From Poa pratensis (Eukaryota; Streptophyta; Magnoliopsida; Poales; Poaceae): a DNA stretch of 64,000 bases. The notes beneath the pieces are model-generated. The model ran no database searches and was not told the DNA's origin. It saw only the letters and a program-made list of their open reading frames with translations. Location: NCBI GenBank assembly GCA_947311845.1, contig CAMZMU010000117.1, forward strand, positions 74,671,978 through 74,735,977, written 5' to 3'. The position numbers were made by a program, and so were the translations under genes. This document shows positions 21,916 to 33,345 of the stretch, piece by piece (the stretch's first letter is position 1; every line of letters begins with the position of its first letter).

Positions 21916-22336
21916 GTTTTCGCCCAGAAGTGTGTGATGCTAATATGGCGTCACACTAACGCAGAGCATGCAATCGATCCGTCCTTCAGCACACGCACCG
22001 AACTCCGATTTGGACTCGACATTGTCAGTTGCTCAATCTATTCACCAAGAACAGCCGCACATGGATGCAAAACCTTCTCTTTGTATATCACCACGCATGC
22101 TTGGTTTGCACTAAAGCTACATTGAGGCCAGGATCGATTCTGTCCACACATCATATGCTTTAGAGAACTATCGGGACCTAGCTACCGTTGATGATCCATG
22201 CATGTCCTGTCAAGATGAAAAGCACTTTTGTTTTCTCAACTAACGCTACAGCATCTCGATCTCACCTAAGATCTGCAATTCATATACACTTCAGTTTCCT
22301 CCTCTCAGCCAGGCTCCCACGCATCTTCAACGGGCC
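21916..22336 (+). promoter_or_regulatory. Upstream region of dirigent gene D2 (duplicated at 15.9 kb)
   Basis: 21916-22178 matches 15903-16160. Conserved blocks between the copies are candidate regulatory sequence. No clear TATA box was found close to the ATG. Confidence 0.4.
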
Positions 22337-22873
22337 ATGGCCAGCAAGCACGGCATGCAGCTGATCCTATCGGCGCTGGTGTCTCTCGCGCTCGTCGCCG
22401 TGGCTCCAGCCACGACGACGCACCTCCGCTTCTACATGCACGACATCGTGACCGCGTCGTCGTCCGCAAGCCCGGCGACGGCCGTGCGCGTCGTCAGGGG
22501 TGTGACGCCGCTGCCCGGCGACCCCATCAACCGCTTCGGCGACATGTACGCCATCGACGACGCCCTCACGGAGGGGCCCGGCGCGTCGTCCCCGGTCGTC
22601 GGGAGGGCGCAGGGATTCTACCTCTACGCGTCGCGCACGGACGCTGCGCTGCTGCTCAGCGCCAACATGGTGTTCACCGCGGGGAAACACAACGGCAGCG
22701 CCATCGCCGTGTTCGCCAGGGACGCCATCCTCGACGCCGTCAGGGAGCTGCCTGTCGTCGGCGGCGCCGGCGCGTTCCGCGGGGTCACCGGGTACGGCCT
22801 GCTCCGGACGCATACGTACGACCCCAAAGCCGACAACGCCGTGCTCCAGATCGACATGTACCTCCACGTGTAG
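22337..22873 (+). CDS. Dirigent-family protein D2, intact
   Basis: A 178-aa single-exon gene, the usual length and structure of dirigent genes. A signal peptide (about residues 1-25, LILSALVSLALVAVA) targets it to the apoplast. All five family blocks are present: HLRFYMHDIVT, NRFGDMYAIDDALTEGP, VGRAQGFYLYAS, NMVFTAGKHNGSAIAVFARD and RELPVVGGAGAFRGVTGYGL, ending in the terminal strand LQIDMYLHV. One N-glycosylation site (NGS) is visible. It should act as a non-enzymatic or cyclase-like guide in coupling of phenolic radicals; the substrate cannot be predicted. D4 at 46.25 kb is its near paralogue. The start is the first ATG after the duplicated 5' flank, in context GGCCATGGCC. Confidence 0.93.
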   Translation: MASKHGMQLILSALVSLALVAVAPATTTHLRFYMHDIVTASSSASPATAVRVVRGVTPLPGDPINRFGDMYAIDDALTEGPGASSPVVGRAQGFYLYASRTDAALLLSANMVFTAGKHNGSAIAVFARDAILDAVRELPVVGGAGAFRGVTGYGLLRTHTYDPKADNAVLQIDMYLHV

Positions 22874-23261
22874 GCGCCGTGGATTGTATAGGTATCTGCA
22901 TTTGAGCGCATGTACTGCTCCATTATATCTGCCGAACTTGCAAATGGCTTTATGAAACCATCTGAAGCCTGATCACACGTTGACATGAACCGAACGTCCA
23001 ATAATTTTTGTGCCGCTCGTTCTCTCACAAAATGAAAATCAGTTTTTTATGTGTCGTTCTGACATGGAACACAAGATTTGCTAAGAAGTATATTACGCCA
23101 AGATTGTCACACGGCAAACATATTGTTTGAGGAAGATCAACGCCAATTTTATCAAAAAGGTACTATACCGACATTACCTCGATCGGCATTTGTCATAGAC
23201 TTGTATTATGCTTCTGTGTTTAAAGGAGACATTGCGGCTCAGTTCTTCGTACTCCAACATG
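22874..23261. other. 3' flank of D2
   Basis: No gene or repeat recognised; the start probably includes the 3' UTR. Confidence 0.4.
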
Positions 23262-23822
23262 ATAAATATAAATCCTAGACCTTCCCATCAGTTCGGACTT
23301 TTGGGATAATTGGCTATTGCATCTCTTTAATATGGTATCAAAGCCATAGGTCTCGAGTTCAAATCCTAACCAACGCAGTATTAAATAAAATATCTGCGGA
23401 CACCCGAATTCCACGTCCTAGGCCCGTGAAGAAAAAGTCCACCGCCTAGACGTGAGGGGCAGTGTCAGAAATATAATATATACATTGCACAGCCCTTTCC
23501 CATCAGTTCAGACTTTTGGGATAATTGGCTAGTGCATCAATCTAATATGGTATCAGAACCAGGTGGTCTCAAGTTCAAACCCCGGCTAACGCGCTATTTA
23601 ATATGAAAATAGTTGTGCCCTCCCATCTATCCCACGTCTAAGGTCTTCCCGTTTGTCCAGCCTAGACGTGAGGGGGAGTGTTAAATATAAATCCTAACCC
23701 TTCCCATCAGTTCGGACTTTTGGGATAATTGGCTAGTGCATCAATTTAATATGGTATCAGAGCCAGGAGGTCTCAAGTTCAAACCCCCGCTAACGCGCTA
23801 TTTAATATGAAAATAGTTGTGC
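23262..23822 (+). mobile_element. Tandem array of miniature LTR retrotransposons (SMART/TRIM type)
   Basis: Three short LTRs (about 23262-23332, 23463-23547 and 23679-23751) share CTTCCCATCAGTTCGGACTT and TTGGGATAATTGGCTAGTGC. Each is followed at once by a Met-tRNA primer site (TGGTATCA(A/G)A(G/A)CC). The internal segments end in a purine tract (CGTGAGGGGCAG and CGTGAGGGGGAGTG) just before the next LTR. So the order is LTR-PBS-internal-PPT-LTR-PBS-internal-PPT-LTR-PBS-internal, the last internal part truncated at about 23822. Units are only about 200-216 bp, with no coding capacity. Confidence 0.85.
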
Positions 23823-23989
23823 CACAACATGTAAGGTTTGATCCAAAGAACACAACAAAACCACCGGTCCATAATCATCTATCATCTAGACACACCTGTT
23901 CGGTCAGTATCAAAAAATACACTCAAGTGACAGATGGTGACTTACTGATCTAGTGGCCATGCTCCCCGTTAAAGATACCTCAGTATTTG

Positions 23990-24173
23990 TTTTATTGTTG
24001 TCCAATGCATAATAGTATAGGAGAATGTAAAACTTGACAAACTTTATTAACCGAAAAAGATATATTGTGCCTTGTCAATGTTAAGTATTGTAGGGCACGA
24101 ATAATCCTTCTATAACGAGATGAGTCTTCATAACTCAGTGATTCTCCCTCATGGAAGGACAAATCTTTTGTAG
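23990..24173 (-). pseudogene. Copia reverse transcriptase/RNase H fragment
   Basis: The minus frame reads [17 protein letters not shown], then [21 protein letters not shown], the conserved Copia 'RYR-x(2)-GALQYL-x(2)-TRPDI-F-VN-x(2)-Q' block. Only about 60 codons remain, so this is a relic. Confidence 0.8.
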
Positions 24174-24659
24174 TACTCACTCTGTCCCAAATATAAGGCA
24201 CGTTATTTTTTTCTGGTCTTTAATGCATGTTTTTGACCACTACTATATAATGAATTATATTGGATCGTGAATGTATAAATGTCATCGTTGGATTTCTGTC
24301 CTACAAAATTCTTTCATTGTATATATGTTTATGAATTATTTTCCTCATTACAAGCTTGATAAAAAAGGGGTGAAATTCAATGAAGACACGGTTTTCATAT
24401 GTAAGACGGTGAACACACATGAGATATTTAGAATAATTTGGAACAAGTAAAAAATTGCCAAGATGAAAATTGAACAGGTTTATGAACAATCGAGTGACCG
24501 ACATAAAAAATATACATATATTTTGCGCATTGCAATTTTGACAGATAGGTGAAACAGAATCAAATACCGCATCTTCATATAAAGTTTCATATCTGATTTT
24601 ACAAATTAACTTGGTTTCAGACATTTAGAGTAGGTCTTGATACGAAGATCTCAAAACAG
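24174..24659. mobile_element. Stowaway-like terminus and AT-rich relic
   Basis: TACTCACTCTGTCCCAAATA at 24174 is a Stowaway-type end. The matching right terminus was not found; the AT-rich sequence to about 24640 may be the rest of the element or flank. Confidence 0.4.
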
Positions 24660-25735
24660 GCTTTCGGCCCGCTTTATAAATGAAGCCCAACGGCCAAACC
24701 GATACAAGGTGATGAGGTGACCCTCTTACAAAGCAAATCAAGGATAAACAAAAAAACACATGAGAACCAAACTTTCCACCAGTGACCTCGACTCAACACC
24801 GAAAGATACGGTGGCTCCACGACAATGCCCTCAAGAAGGTAACGACGCCTCACGCGTCATTGTCGAGACCGAAATCAAGGGTTTTCACCCGGAGCTCTAA
24901 CACGGTGAAGGTAACAACAATGGCGCCCCCAAGAGGGTAACGACACCCACAGGCATCGCCGCAGTCGGCGCTAGAGCGCTAGGCTTTCGCCCAAAAAAAC
25001 CTTCGCCCTGCTCGGTATATCGGACTAGCCTCTGCCACCGCGTGAGGCTCCCAAAACACGATCAGGGACTGACATACTCGAACACCGCCAGCACCAAGGT
25101 CACCCGCCATCCACATGGCCAAAAAGCAGATATCACCACTGCCACATCACTCGCCGCAAAGACACCCGTGCAGTCCACCTTCCGAGGCCGCCGCCTTGGT
25201 GTCCGTGATCACTCGCCCACGATGGGGCCGAACACCGCCACGACCATCCCACCGAAACGGACAGGAGAAAACAGGGTCAACCGACCGGCACCTCGCACAG
25301 TGAGGTTCAACGAACATGACGTACCGCCAGTCAAACCCGAAGAGCCCGTAGCGGGGCCACCTGTGGCTGCCAGACCTAGGCCCCTAGGGACCGGGTCTAG
25401 CGCCCCAACCATCATCCAAGGTCAGGGGTGGGCTCCCAGGCCGGGAGCCCCTGAAACCAATCGATCGGTGGGCCCGGGCAGCCCGATACAGGCCCAAAGG
25501 ACCCATATCTGGGTCGAGGACGGGCGCGTCGCCATCGAGGGCCAGCTCCACCGGCAGCCGTCCAAGGTCCGCGCCTTTCTGATCCCCTCCGTCGCGGGTT
25601 TCGGAGCTGCACGCCACCGCCATGCTGACCCGTCCCACCGGCCAGATCTGGGCGGGCGAGCTCGACAAACACCGCCGCCAAAGGTCTGCAGTGCACCCGA
25701 TGACGCCCCCCATCGCCGCTCTTTATTCCAAGATC
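24652..25735 (-). mobile_element. LINE 3'-UTR segment, 5'-truncated
   Basis: The left end AAACAGGCTTTCGGCCCGCT followed by TTATAAATGAAG closely matches the 3' terminus of the full LINE at 47170 (AAACAGGCTTTCGCCCGCTT), so the element is minus-oriented. The block at 24780-25000 carries the 'gtgaaaaccc' LINE 3'-UTR words in reverse. The long plus-strand frame at 25042-25827 is not gene-like (Pro/Arg-rich composition) and is treated as non-coding. Confidence 0.5.
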
Positions 25736-26127
25736 AAACGCTAGAAAACCAAATGTTCAAACAGATGGTAAATCAAACTTCCGATTCAATAGTTTTCGCA
25801 TCAAACAAATGTTCAAACAGATGGTAAATCAAACTTCCGATTCAAGACTTCCGATTGAGAGAAGGTCATAGCCATCTGTCGGAACATACAGTTTACAGGG
25901 AGGGAGAAAACATATCCGATGGTAACAAACACCACGTGAGATCGAGAACTATCATGCGAACATATGGAATCAGTCTTATCAGAAATGATGCATGCGTACC
26001 AATCCACCGCGCGCGCGAGCAGACACGCTAGCTAGTCGTGCTGTGCCAACTTTCTCTGGCATATCAGTGTCACCATTCGTACGACCCTCAAATGATACAA
26101 ACTAGTGCACCTTAAACTTTCCGGGCG
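25736..26127. other. Intergenic with a tandem duplication
   Basis: A 55-bp period tandem duplication with core ATGTTCAAACAGATGGTAAA starts at about 25753 and again at 25808. The rest is unassigned, including a CG dinucleotide run near 26008. Confidence 0.5.
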
Positions 26128-26543
26128 TTAGGGCATCTCCGCTCGTCCCCCCAGCGCCCCCAGGGCGAGAAATAGCGCCGTTTTGCGCCTTTTGGCCCAA
26201 ATAGCGCCGTTTTCTCCCAGTCGCCCCCCAGGAGCCCAAATAGCGCCGTTTTAGTGCCGGCGCACCCAGGCGGAACCCAGCCCATTGGGTTCCACCTGGG
26301 GGGGGGGGGGGGGGGGAACTGACGCGCAAAAACGGCGGGCCAGCGCTGTCAGCGACGCGGGCGAAAAGGCGCGAAAGAGAACCGCCCGTGAGCGGCGTTC
26401 TCATCCTCTCGGCTCCCGCGCCGGTCAAAGGCTTCCGGAGTAATGGCGTGCCCAGTGAACGGCCGTCACCGACATGTCCAATCGCGGGGCACGTGGCGCA
26501 GAAATGACGCGCCACCGCCCCTCCGTCTGGCCATCCGCGCCGC

Positions 26544-26550
26544 TATAAAA
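26544..26550 (+). promoter_or_regulatory. TATA box of the gene carried by element B
   Basis: TATAAAA lies 80 bp upstream of the ATG at 26630, followed by a CT-rich leader. It suggests the carried gene brought a core promoter. Confidence 0.6.
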
Positions 26551-26656
26551 TCCTGCCTCCTCGCCGTGCACAGCCGCACCTCTCTCTCGCCCTCGCCTCA
26601 AGCTCTTCTCTCTCGCCCACATCAAGACCATGGCCGAGCGCTTCCCGGCGACGACG

Positions 26657-28232
26657 TGATACGTCTCAAACGTATCTATAATTTCTGATGTTCCATGTTG
26701 ATATTATACCAATTGTTACATGTTTTATATACACTTCATAGCATTTTTATGCATTTTCTGGGACTAACCTATTATCAAAATGCCACAGTGCCAGTTCCTG
26801 TTTTCTGCTGTTTTTGTATTTCAGAAAAGCTATTCTGGAAATATTCTCGGAATTGGACGAAACTTGGACAGGACCTCCTATTTTTCCAACACGTACACGG
26901 AGTCCAAAGGAGAGGCGGAGGCGACCGAGGAGGGAGCCACACCATAGGGCGGCGCGTGCCCCCCTGGCCGCGCCGTGGTGTGGGCCCCACGGGCGTCTCC
27001 AGCCGCCGCCCTTTCGCCTATATAATCTTCTCGATGCGAAAATCCTAAATAACCAAGCCATTACCCACGAAAAGTTCCAGAGACGCCGCCGCCGTCAACC
27101 CTAGCTCGGGAGGGTTCATAAGCTCTTCCCGGCACCCTGCCGGAGAGGGGAATCATCACCGGAGGGCTCTACATCACCATGCCTGCCTCCGGAGTGATGC
27201 GTGAGTAGTTCATCCTTGGACTACGGGTCCATAGCAGTAGCTAGATTGTTGTCTCTCCACTTTATGCTATCATGTTTAGATCTTGTGAGCTGCCTATCAT
27301 GATCAAGATCATCTTATTGTAATGCTACATGTTGTGTTTGCTGGGATCCGATGAATATTGAATACTATGTCAAGTTGATTATCAATCTATCTTATATGTT
27401 ATTTATGATCTTGCATGCTTTCCGTTACTAGTAGATGCTTTGGCCAAGTAGATGCTTGTAACTCCAAGAGTTAGTATTTATGCTAGATAGTGGGTTCATG
27501 CCTCCGGTAATCTGGCAGAGTGACAACAACTTCTAAGATTGTGGCTGTGCTGTTGCCACTAGCGATAAAATAACCGATGCTTAGCTTAAGGGTGCGCCGT
27601 TAGGTCTAATGCATTTGTTTACATTACGCACATTAGTTAATGCGATTATCCATTGCTTGCAACTTAATACCAACGGGGAACTCGGTATGACAACCTGGAG
27701 GTGGATTATTAGTCATAGACGCTGTTGGATAACGGTTTATGTATTTTGTCATAATGCCCACATGAATATCATAGTAATCATCATGTTATATATATGCATT
27801 GTCATGCGCTCAATATTTTGTCAATTGCCCAGCTGTAATTTGTTCACCCAGCATGTTAGTTATCTTTTATGGAGAAACACCACTAGTGAACTGTGGACCC
27901 CGGTCCATTCTTTTACACTGATAATACAACCAACTGCAAACATTGTTCCTTTTCATTCTCTGCAATTTACTACTGTTTTCCACACCATACATTTAATCCT
28001 TTGTTTTCAGCAAGCCGGTGAGATTGACAACCTCACTGTTTCGTTGGGGCAAAGTAGTTTGATTGTGCTGTGTGCAGGTTCCACGTCAGCGCGCCACTGA
28101 CAACCTTCAGAAGTGATTTCTTGCTCCTAATGGTTTGATTAAACCTTGGTTTCATACTGAGGGAAACTGCTGCTACACTGCTTCATACCTTCCTCTTGGG
28201 GTCTCCCAACGAACGTGTGATCCACGTCATCA
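26657..28232 (+). mobile_element. Solo LTR, Gypsy-type (TGATACGTC family)
   Basis: It starts TGATACGTCTCAAACGTATC and ends CACGTCATCA, 1576 bp, flanked by CGACG (26652-26656) and CGACA (28233-28237), a target duplication with one mismatch. No internal domain or second LTR is present, so it arose by LTR-LTR recombination. It interrupts the carried gene after its ninth codon. Confidence 0.85.
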
Positions 28233-29860
28233 CGACACAGCCGCGAACGGCTTCGGCCGCCGCCACCTCCACAAAGAGGAGGCGCGGATGCTTTACGAGG
28301 CGGGCTACCCCGCGCCGCCGGATATGCGCGTCCCTGGCCGTCGCCGTCGCATGTCATCTCCCCCAGCGCCGCCGCCTGATACGTCCAAAACGTATCTACT
28401 TTCCCGAACACTTTTGCTGTTGTTTTACCTCTAATTTGTGTGTTTTGAATGCAACTAACACGGACTAACGCTGTTTTCAGCAGAATTGCCCTGGTGTCTT
28501 ATTTTTGTGCAGAAAGTCAAGTTTCGGGAAAATTCCCGAAAAATATCCTGAAGTTCCTATTTTTCCAGAAGACACACGGAGCCAGAAGACGAGACGGAGG
28601 TGGGCCACGAGGGCCCCACACCATGGGCCCGCGCGGCCAGGCTGAACCGCGCCGGGGGGTGGTGTGGCCGCCTCGGGCACCACCTCGCGTCCCCCTTTCG
28701 ACTACTTAGTCCCCTTGACCTAAAAACCCGAGGAGGATCGACGCTTTTTCCAGAAACACTCCAGAGCTCCGCCGCCACCGAAAACCCTATTTCGGGGATC
28801 AGAAACTCCGTTCTGGCACCCTGCCGGGACGGGGAATTGGAGGAGATCATCGCCATCATCATCACCGACGCCTCTCCATCAACCATCCATGATTCCCCCA
28901 TCCATGTGTGAGTAATCCCCGCTGTAGGCTGAAGGGGATGGTAGGGATTGGATGAGATCATTCATGTAATAGATATCAGATTGTTAGGGCATGGTGCCTA
29001 GTATCCGTTGTTAGTACTTTATGTCATTGTTGCAACTTGTTATGCTTAATGCTTGACACTAGGGCCCGAGTGCCATGATTTCAGATCTGAACATGTTATT
29101 GAATCATGAGGATAATTATTGTTTTAGATCATATCTGCAAGTTGTTTACACATATAATTGTCCGGAACCCGAGGCCCCAAAGTGACAACAATTGGGATAA
29201 CGGAGGGGATGGCTGTAATGTGAGGATCACATGTGTTCACGGAGTGTTAATGCTTTGCTCCGGTGCTTTATTAAAAGGAGCACCTTAATTACCAGTAGTT
29301 TCCCTTGAGGCCCCGCTGCAAACGGGCTGGTAGGACAGAAGATGTTGTGCAAGTTTCTCATTGCGAGCACGTACGACTAAATACGGAACACATGCCTATG
29401 ATTGATTATTACCTGGATACTTTATTATTATCTATCTGCAAATGCCCTACGCTTGACTATTATATGAATTATCTTATCCATGCAACGCCCGTTCATCCAT
29501 CCCTATGCCTACAGTATTTTAATCCTGCTGTCTACTACAATTATTACTGCTGCTTTTATTTTACTGCTGCTATTATTTCACTACTGCTACTGCTATAAAA
29601 CTGTTGCTACTGATAAACTGTGTCGAGCAAGTCTATTTCCAGGTGCAGCTGAACTGACAATTCATCTGTTAAGGCTTATAAATATTCTTTGGCTCCCCTT
29701 GTGTCGAATCAATAAATTTGGGTTTTACTTCCCTCGAAGACTGTTGCGATCCCCTATACTTGTGGGTCATCAAGACTATTTTCTGGCGCCGTTGCCGGGG
29801 AGCATAGCTCTATTTATAAGCTCACCTGAGAGTGATACTGTTCGCTGCAATTCATTCATC

Positions 29861-31758
29861 ATGGGTAAACCTCATGATAAGAAGGTTCGCATATTGCCAT
29901 CCACTACAAGGAGAGGTACAACTCTGAGTACTTCTGCTGCTCTTGATTCACCGTCTGTTATAAGTCAACTTGTCACACCACCACATACACATACTTCACA
30001 TGCTGCTACTTCTGCTGAATCTGAAAATACTTCTGAAATTTTGATGATGCTTCTACTGTGCTTGATGAGAGTGGTTCATTAGGTCCTTTTCTAGATGCTA
30101 CAATTGCTAAGTCAAAACAAACTGAAAATGCTGAAACACCTAATGAAAGTCCCATTACACCTGTTAGTTCACCTGAATTAAGAGATCATACTAGTGATGA
30201 TTTCGAGGAAACTTATGTTGAACTTGATGATGAATTTATTGAAGAATGCAATGCTTCTAAAGATGCTAGTGCTATTAAAAATCTTCTTGCAAGACGTGCT
30301 GTTAATTACAAACTGTCTCCTGATGCTAAGTTTGCTACATCTCCCATTGATATAAAAGATAAAGATTATGATTTCTCTATGGACTTGTCACATATATCTA
30401 TTGTTGAGAAAGAACCTTTTCGAGGAACTGAAAATGAAAGTGCTGTAGAACATATGAACACTCTTTCTACTTTAAGTAGTGTGTTTTCTGATGACATTAA
30501 GAAACGCAGTTACTTCGTTACTAAAATATTTCCTTTCTCATTAAAAGATGAAGCTAAAACTTGGTTTAATAGTTTATCTCCTGGATCCATTAAAAGTCCT
30601 ATGGATTTGGTTAATGCTTTCTTCCAGAAATATTTTCCTGCTAGTGCTCAACATGCTGCTTTACAGAGAATCTTTAATTTCAAACAATTGGAAGCCGAGA
30701 AATTGCCTAAATCTTGGGCAAGGTTTTGTTCTTTACTCAGAGCTCGGCCTGGACATCAATTAGCTAAAAATGAACTTCTTGATATATTCTATAATGGACT
30801 AACTGTTGAATCTAGGACATACCTAGATAGTTGTGCTGGTTGTGTTTTCAGGAAAAGAACTCCAGATGAAGCTGAGGAATTAATGGATAAAATAAGCCAA
30901 AATCATGATGATTGGACTATACCTGAGCCGACCCCGATACCCACACCAAAGAAGAGAGGAATTCTTGAACTAAGTGATGAAGAAATGAGAGAAGCCAAGA
31001 AATCTCTTAAAGAGAAGGGTATTAAATCTGAAGATGTGAAGAATCTACCACCAATAGAAGAATTATGTAAGCCAATTCCTCACCCATCAGTAGTTGAGGT
31101 ACACTCTCTCCAACATTTTGATGATAGGGATATTCCTTATTCTAAAACTCCTGATCAATGCTTAGATGAATTTGATAATTATATTGTTAAGCAGGATAAC
31201 TTTAATATGAGAGTGCAGAATCATCTGATGGAAAATTCTAGAGCTATGAGTAAATTGCATGATATTGTGGAAAGAACTTCTAATGATGTTAAAATGCTTA
31301 TTAAACATTTCCATATGGTTCAAACTCAAATAGATCAACTCACTAAGGTACAAAAAGATCTGCTAGTTAATGCTTCTAGAGAAAATGAAAAACATGCTTA
31401 TGGAGTAGGAACTAGAGGTGGTGCTTCTACTCAGGATCCCTTGTATCCTGAAGGACATCCTAAAAGAATTGAGCAAGATTCTCAACTAGCTAATGAAACT
31501 AGTACCCTTCTAAGAAAAAGAAGAAGAAGAAACATAAACATGTTGAAGAATCTCCTGAATCAATTAAAGAAAATGAGCATGTTAATGATCCAAATAGTAT
31601 ATCTATCTCTGATGCTGAAACTGAAAGTGGTAATGAACATAACAATGATAAGGATAAAAATGATGCTTCTGATAAAGAGGAGAGTGAAGATGAACCTGAA
31701 AAGCATACTAAGAATAAAAAGTATACTAAAGAAGATTTCATTGCTAAAAGCATGGTAA
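29861..31758 (+). pseudogene. Retrotransposon gag, frameshifted
   Basis: Starts at ATG 29861 (MGKPHDKKVRILPS). A one-base loss near 30037 breaks the frame, which continues from about 30040 to 31758 as an Athila-type gag with the capsid region FSLKDEAKTWFNSLSPGSI and FFQKYFP. A second frameshift near 31508 and a third near 31755 separate it from the protease frame. It encodes the structural coat of the virus-like particle. Confidence 0.85.
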
Positions 31759-31774
31759 TGAGAGAGAACCTTGG

Positions 31775-32557
31775 GTGCAAAAGCAAATGCCTTTTCCTAA
31801 TAAGAAACATAAATCAAAGGAAGAGGAACACTATAATAAATTTTGTGAATGGATGAAACCCTTGTTTTTGCAAATTCCTTTGACTGATGCTATTAAATTG
31901 CCTCCTTATTCAAAATATATGAAAGATATTGTCTCTAACAAAAGGAAAATTCCTAATGAGGAAATTTCTACTATGCTTGCTAATTACTCTTTCAATGGTA
32001 AGGTTCCAAAGAAACTTGGAGATCCAGGTATACCAACTATCCCATGCTCTATTAAGAATAATTATGTTAGAACTGCTCTATGTGATTTAGGAGCAGGAGT
32101 TAGTGTTATGCCTTTCTCTCTTTATAAGAGACTCTATTTAGAAAAATTGATACCAACTGATATATCTTTGCAAATGGCTGATAAATCTACTGCTGTTCCT
32201 GTTGGCATATGTGAGGATGTTCCTGTTCAAGTGGCTAATAATTGTTTAATATTAACTGACTTTGTTGTGTTGGAAATGCCTGAAGATGATAATATGTCTA
32301 TTATTCTTGGGAGACCTTTTCTTAACACTGCAGGGGCTGTTATTGATTGCAACAAAGGAAAAGTAACCTTCAATGTTAATGACAAAGAGCATACTGTTTA
32401 TTTTCCCAAAAAGCCGGACAAGATATATGGAGTAAATACAATAGCCAATCTTAGAACTATCAAAGTGGGAAGTATTGATTGCCCTATTTATGAACCTCAA
32501 GAAGGATTTCAAAGTATTATGATTGGATCTATTGCTATACAATTTAAGGTAACATGA
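31775..32557 (+). CDS. Retrotransposon aspartic protease domain (gag-pol fragment)
   Basis: A 260-codon frame with the retropepsin signature CDLGAGVSVMP at about residues 107-117 and the downstream block ILGRPFL followed by AGAVID. It ends at a stop after IAIQFKVT, where reverse transcriptase would follow in an autonomous element. It would process Gag if expressed, but it lies out of frame with gag here. Confidence 0.85.
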   Translation: MQKQMPFPNKKHKSKEEEHYNKFCEWMKPLFLQIPLTDAIKLPPYSKYMKDIVSNKRKIPNEEISTMLANYSFNGKVPKKLGDPGIPTIPCSIKNNYVRTALCDLGAGVSVMPFSLYKRLYLEKLIPTDISLQMADKSTAVPVGICEDVPVQVANNCLILTDFVVLEMPEDDNMSIILGRPFLNTAGAVIDCNKGKVTFNVNDKEHTVYFPKKPDKIYGVNTIANLRTIKVGSIDCPIYEPQEGFQSIMIGSIAIQFKVT

Positions 32558-32559
32558 TT

Positions 32560-33340
32560 GTCTCATGTGGTTTAATTCTTTTATGTCATATAAAATTTAT
32601 TTGGTGACAAGACTTGATCAACCTTGTTAACAAATATGTTTTAAATGCATAGAAGCACTAAACAACATTTTATTTCTCAACCTTGTTTTACCTACTGTTG
32701 TGTTACTGAACTTGCAAAGTTTTAGTTGAAATTGGTCTTTATAAAATTCTATTTCTGCTCTAAGTTTATTATTTAAATACCAGAAAATGTGCAAAATGAA
32801 AGTTTTCAAAAATTTCTGAAAATTATACCATAAATCTTAGTTTTTAAAGAGGAATGTGGGAGTGCCTGGGCTGACCAGGGGGACCCACCATGCCACCACA
32901 CCACCCCACCGCGCGGCAGGGGTGTGGGCCGCGCCGTGGCATGGTGTGGGTCCCACCTGGCCCTCCACTCACCCATCTTCCTCTCATTTCTTTCTCTCTC
33001 CCGACCAAACACACCACCATTGTTCAAACCCGTGTTCTTGCTGCTCTTGCTCGAGTTTTTCGATCTCCTTGCTCAGCCCATCTTTGTTGCTGAGATTTGG
33101 ACCATTTGCTCTCCGGTATGTGACTCCTCCGTTTATCCAAGTAGAATTTTGTTTAGTTGTGTATTTCTTGAGCATTTTAGTACTGTAGGTGACATGTTAG
33201 ATGTGTTTGCATGCTTGTTCTATGCTTAGATTAATTAGTTTTGATGCATGTGTAGCCCTCTTGCAAGTCTCTATAGTAGTTTCTTTGATTTAGTTGCTCC
33301 AAAATCATTTTTATGAGGTTTTGTTAAAAATTTCAGAAAA
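32560..33340 (+). other. Retroelement interior between protease and 3' ORF, with a possible intron
   Basis: Non-coding. Contains a GC-rich, leader-like block at 32857-33115, a possible splice donor CTCCG|GTATG at 33115/33116 and a possible acceptor TTTCAG ending 33336, ten bases before the ATG of the 3' ORF. These could serve a subgenomic or spliced transcript. Confidence 0.4.
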
Positions 33341-33345
33341 GGAAG

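Noticed and set aside
23262..23822. Reading the regular repeat array as a CRISPR or a satellite
   Set aside because: Each unit has an LTR, a tRNA primer site and a purine tract in order, and this is plant nuclear DNA.
25042..25827. 261-codon plus-strand open frame
   Set aside because: Composition is Pro/Arg/Thr-rich with no domain, it lies inside a minus-oriented LINE 3' segment, and the tandem duplication at its end extends it by chance.
28449..28709. Open frames in the LTRs (repeated at 36.5 kb)
   Set aside because: They lie in LTR sequence and are identical in both LTRs simply because the LTRs are copies.
30058..30060. GTG at 30058 as a gag start
   Set aside because: Non-ATG start; the gag N-terminus is encoded from ATG 29861 in another frame, separated by a frameshift.
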